Both the position numbers and the translations under genes were made by a program. From NCBI GenBank assembly GCA_003157445.1, contig PMJN01000041.1:219-7078 (forward strand): a DNA stretch of 6,860 bases. Reading direction: 5' to 3'. The notes under the pieces are model-generated. The model worked only from the letters and a program-made list of their open reading frames with translations. It did not search any database and was not told the origin of the DNA. Positions 5,830 through 6,860 of this stretch are shown in pieces. The stretch is from Micrococcales bacterium (GTDB lineage: Bacteria; Actinomycetota; Actinomycetes; Actinomycetales; Dermatophilaceae). How positions within the stretch are numbered: the first letter of the stretch is position 1; every line of letters starts with the position of its first letter.

Positions 5830-6057
5830 ATGCGCGCCGACCCCGAGGTCCGGTTGGAGTTGGCGCACAACCAGGCCTACCTGATGAGTAATAAGGCGTA
5901 CGTCCTGCTCGCATCCAGCGACCCGAGTGTCGCTGATCAGGCTGAAGCGGCGGCCGAGGAGACTCGGACGGTCGCCGAGCGGTTAACGGGCCTACGACGT
6001 GACCAACACGAGTCGTCGTCCAGGGAGCTCCGAGGCCGAACAAAGTGTGCTGGATGA
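5830..6057 (+). CDS. Hypothetical coding fragment, possibly part of a broken gene
   Basis: A 75-codon frame whose first 55 or so residues look coding (PEVRLELAHNQAYLMSNKAY, then LLASSDPSVADQAEAAAEET: soluble, alanine- and glutamate-rich, probably helical). The last 20 residues (LRRDQHESSSRELRG...) look like out-of-frame run-on. No ribosome binding site precedes ATG 5830. The same frame continues upstream through TAG 5827-5829 into NALYCRDLASRAFDALMEHS, back to ATG 5698, and that part also looks coding. The amber codon may therefore split one older gene. The end overlaps the probable start of the next gene (GTG 5999). I do not recognise the family, and a functional product is doubtful. Confidence 0.35.
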   Translation: MRADPEVRLELAHNQAYLMSNKAYVLLASSDPSVADQAEAAAEETRTVAERLTGLRRDQHESSSRELRGRTKCAG

Positions 6058-6463
6058 GGCGTACTCCGCACTCCACCGCCGCCACATCACCCACTACGAG
6101 CTCGCAGGCGAGAGGTTCACGCGTTAGGCACTTGCGGACCTGTTCAACCCGGTCCTGGCTGCGGTCCGGACCCGCGACCTGGCCGTGCTGAGCGCCTATG
6201 CCGAGGGGATCGCTGAGGAGCGCTTCAACGACGGCTACGACATCTCCGAAGTTTATATGGCATACAACTCTCTGGAAGAGGCGATGTGGCGACGCGTGGT
6301 CTCGGCCCGAACCCGAGGTGACATCGCCGAGTTGATCGGCTTGCTGACCACCGTCCTGGGATATGGCAAGGACACCGTCGCGCGCAAGTACCTGTCGCTG
6401 GCGATGAAGCGGCACGTCCCCTCGCTGGACCTGTCCGTGTTGTTCGCCGGCGCGACCTCGTAA
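5999..6463 (+). pseudogene. RsbRD-N-like regulatory domain protein, interrupted by an amber codon
   Basis: Reading from GTG 5999 gives about 154 residues resembling the all-helical N-terminal domain of RsbRD-type (RsbT co-antagonist) proteins, a sensor or partner-binding module of stress-response regulation. Seen: LDEAYSALHRRHITHYELAG, then after the stop ALADLFNPVLAAVRTRDLAV, AEERFNDGYDISEVYMAYN, EEAMWRRVVS, and the end KRHVPSLDLSVLFAG. The frame is open except for TAG at 6125-6127 (ERFTR-stop-ALADLF), where a one-base change from GAG would restore a plausible Glu. A shorter protein could restart at GTG 6185, but it would lose the first helices and has no clear ribosome binding site. There is no kinase, STAS or other output domain. 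The family call is from memory of its sequence style. The nonsense codon may be real decay or a base-call error. Confidence 0.6.
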
Positions 6464-6465
6464 CC

Positions 6466-6487
6466 ACCCCAGCGCCGGCGCTGGTGT
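6466..6487. terminator. Candidate bidirectional terminator between convergent genes
   Basis: A perfect 16-base palindrome, CCAGCGCCGGCGCTGG (6469-6484), extends to 6466-6487 with one mismatch. It sits in the 41-base gap between the plus-strand stop at 6463 and the minus-strand stop at 6505, the classic place for a shared terminator. There is no T-run on either side. Confidence 0.5.
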
Positions 6488-6504
6488 CGGCGCCCAGAGC
6501 AGCC

Positions 6505-6860
6505 CTACAGGCCGGGGAGGGTGACGATCTGGTCCGCGCTCGGTGGGCTCACCGGAGCGACGGCATTCCACTGGGTGAAGTCCAGTGAGCCCTGGTTCGT
6601 CGGGCTGACAAGGCGAAGCAGGTACGCATGGCCGTCGGCCGAGGCATAGATCTTGCTGCCGTTGCTGCCGATCTTGTCGGTGATGACGTAAGCGGGGACT
6701 CCGCGCACCACAGTCTGGTCGACATTCGTGGTCAGCTTTCCGGCGCTGGACATGTCCGCGGACAGGATCGTGTCCAGCAGCGTGCCCATCTTCAGCTCGC
6801 CCAGAGCGGCTGCCGACCCGGCCGGAACCTTGACGTACTTGCCCGCAGCCATCTTGGCTA
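6505..6860 (-). CDS. Probable lipoprotein (LppX/LprAFG- or LolA-like), C-terminal part
   Basis: About 117 residues from the right edge to TAG 6505-6507; the N-terminus with any signal peptide lies outside the window. The ATG at 6852 is probably internal, because the frame runs on to the edge. Visible strings are AGKYVKVPAGS, LDTILSADMSSAGKLTT, VVRGVPAYVITDKIGSNGSK, IYASADGHAYLLRLV, GSLDFTQWN and a Pro-rich end (PPSADQIVTLPGL). Alternating beta strands, a ligand-modified 'ADG-AYLLRL' strand and the final 'ADQIV-LPGL' are typical of actinobacterial exported lipoproteins with an LppX/LolA-like half-barrel fold that carry lipids. The family assignment is by resemblance only. It converges on the RsbRD-like pseudogene and has no visible functional link to the other genes. 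Confidence 0.6.
   Translation of the reverse strand, partial: AKMAAGKYVKVPAGSAAALGELKMGTLLDTILSADMSSAGKLTTNVDQTVVRGVPAYVITDKIGSNGSKIYASADGHAYLLRLVSPTNQGSLDFTQWNAVAPVSPPSADQIVTLPGL

Noticed and set aside
5807..6571. 254-codon open frame on the minus strand
   Set aside because: It lies antisense to the RsbRD-like frame, runs into the lipoprotein gene, has a composition typical of a GC-rich shadow (repeated Gly/Arg/Pro/Gln, no motif) and no start signal.
1..6860. CRISPR array, tRNA or rRNA genes, phage defence genes
   Set aside because: No direct-repeat/spacer pattern, no tRNA cloverleaf or rRNA string and no defence-family motif were seen on reading.

Overview
The DNA is GC-rich with strong third-position GC bias, AAGGAG-type ribosome binding sites and one GTG start. 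It also carries an exported SGNH hydrolase, an actinobacterial-looking lipoprotein fragment and an RsbRD-like regulator domain. Together these suggest a high-GC Gram-positive actinobacterium. This is an inference from style and family likeness; no marker gene fixes the genus.

Positions 1-3018 (minus strand) are the promoter-proximal part of an aromatic-degradation operon that runs out of the left edge. Transcription order is a XylT/DmpQ-like [2Fe-2S] ferredoxin, an extradiol catechol 2,3-dioxygenase, a GlcG/HbpS (DUF336) protein, an unrecognised 142-residue protein, and the beta (P1, DmpL-like) subunit of a multicomponent phenol hydroxylase, cut by the window edge. Expected logic: the hydroxylase makes catechol from phenol or a similar substrate, the dioxygenase opens the ring by meta cleavage, and the ferredoxin keeps the dioxygenase iron reduced. 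The remaining hydroxylase subunits (P2-P5) should lie beyond position 1. The unrecognised protein sits where dmp-type operons have the P0 gene, but it does not resemble P0. Two candidate operators lie upstream of the ferredoxin start.

Positions about 3120-4330 are a decayed mobile-element zone. A serine recombinase (resolvase/invertase family) can be read across three frames from about 3306 to 3921. It has two apparent one-base deletions, a degenerate catalytic N-terminus and an expanded ACC repeat. Downstream are about 400 bases without a credible gene but with several palindromes.

Positions 4327-5145 (minus) encode an intact secreted SGNH/GDSL esterase. About 550 bases upstream of it hold no gene I can support. 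Positions 5698-6463 (plus) hold a coding-like fragment of unknown function and an RsbRD-N-like gene interrupted by an amber codon. Position 6505 to the right edge is the C-terminal part of a probable lipoprotein on the minus strand. It converges on the broken gene across a short hairpin.

Overall, an apparently intact catabolic operon abuts a graveyard of recombinase and regulator remnants, which fits acquisition or rearrangement by mobile DNA. I did not find a clearly new multi-gene defence or mobile system. The best candidates for novelty are the unknown protein in the P0 position and the operator pair controlling the operon.
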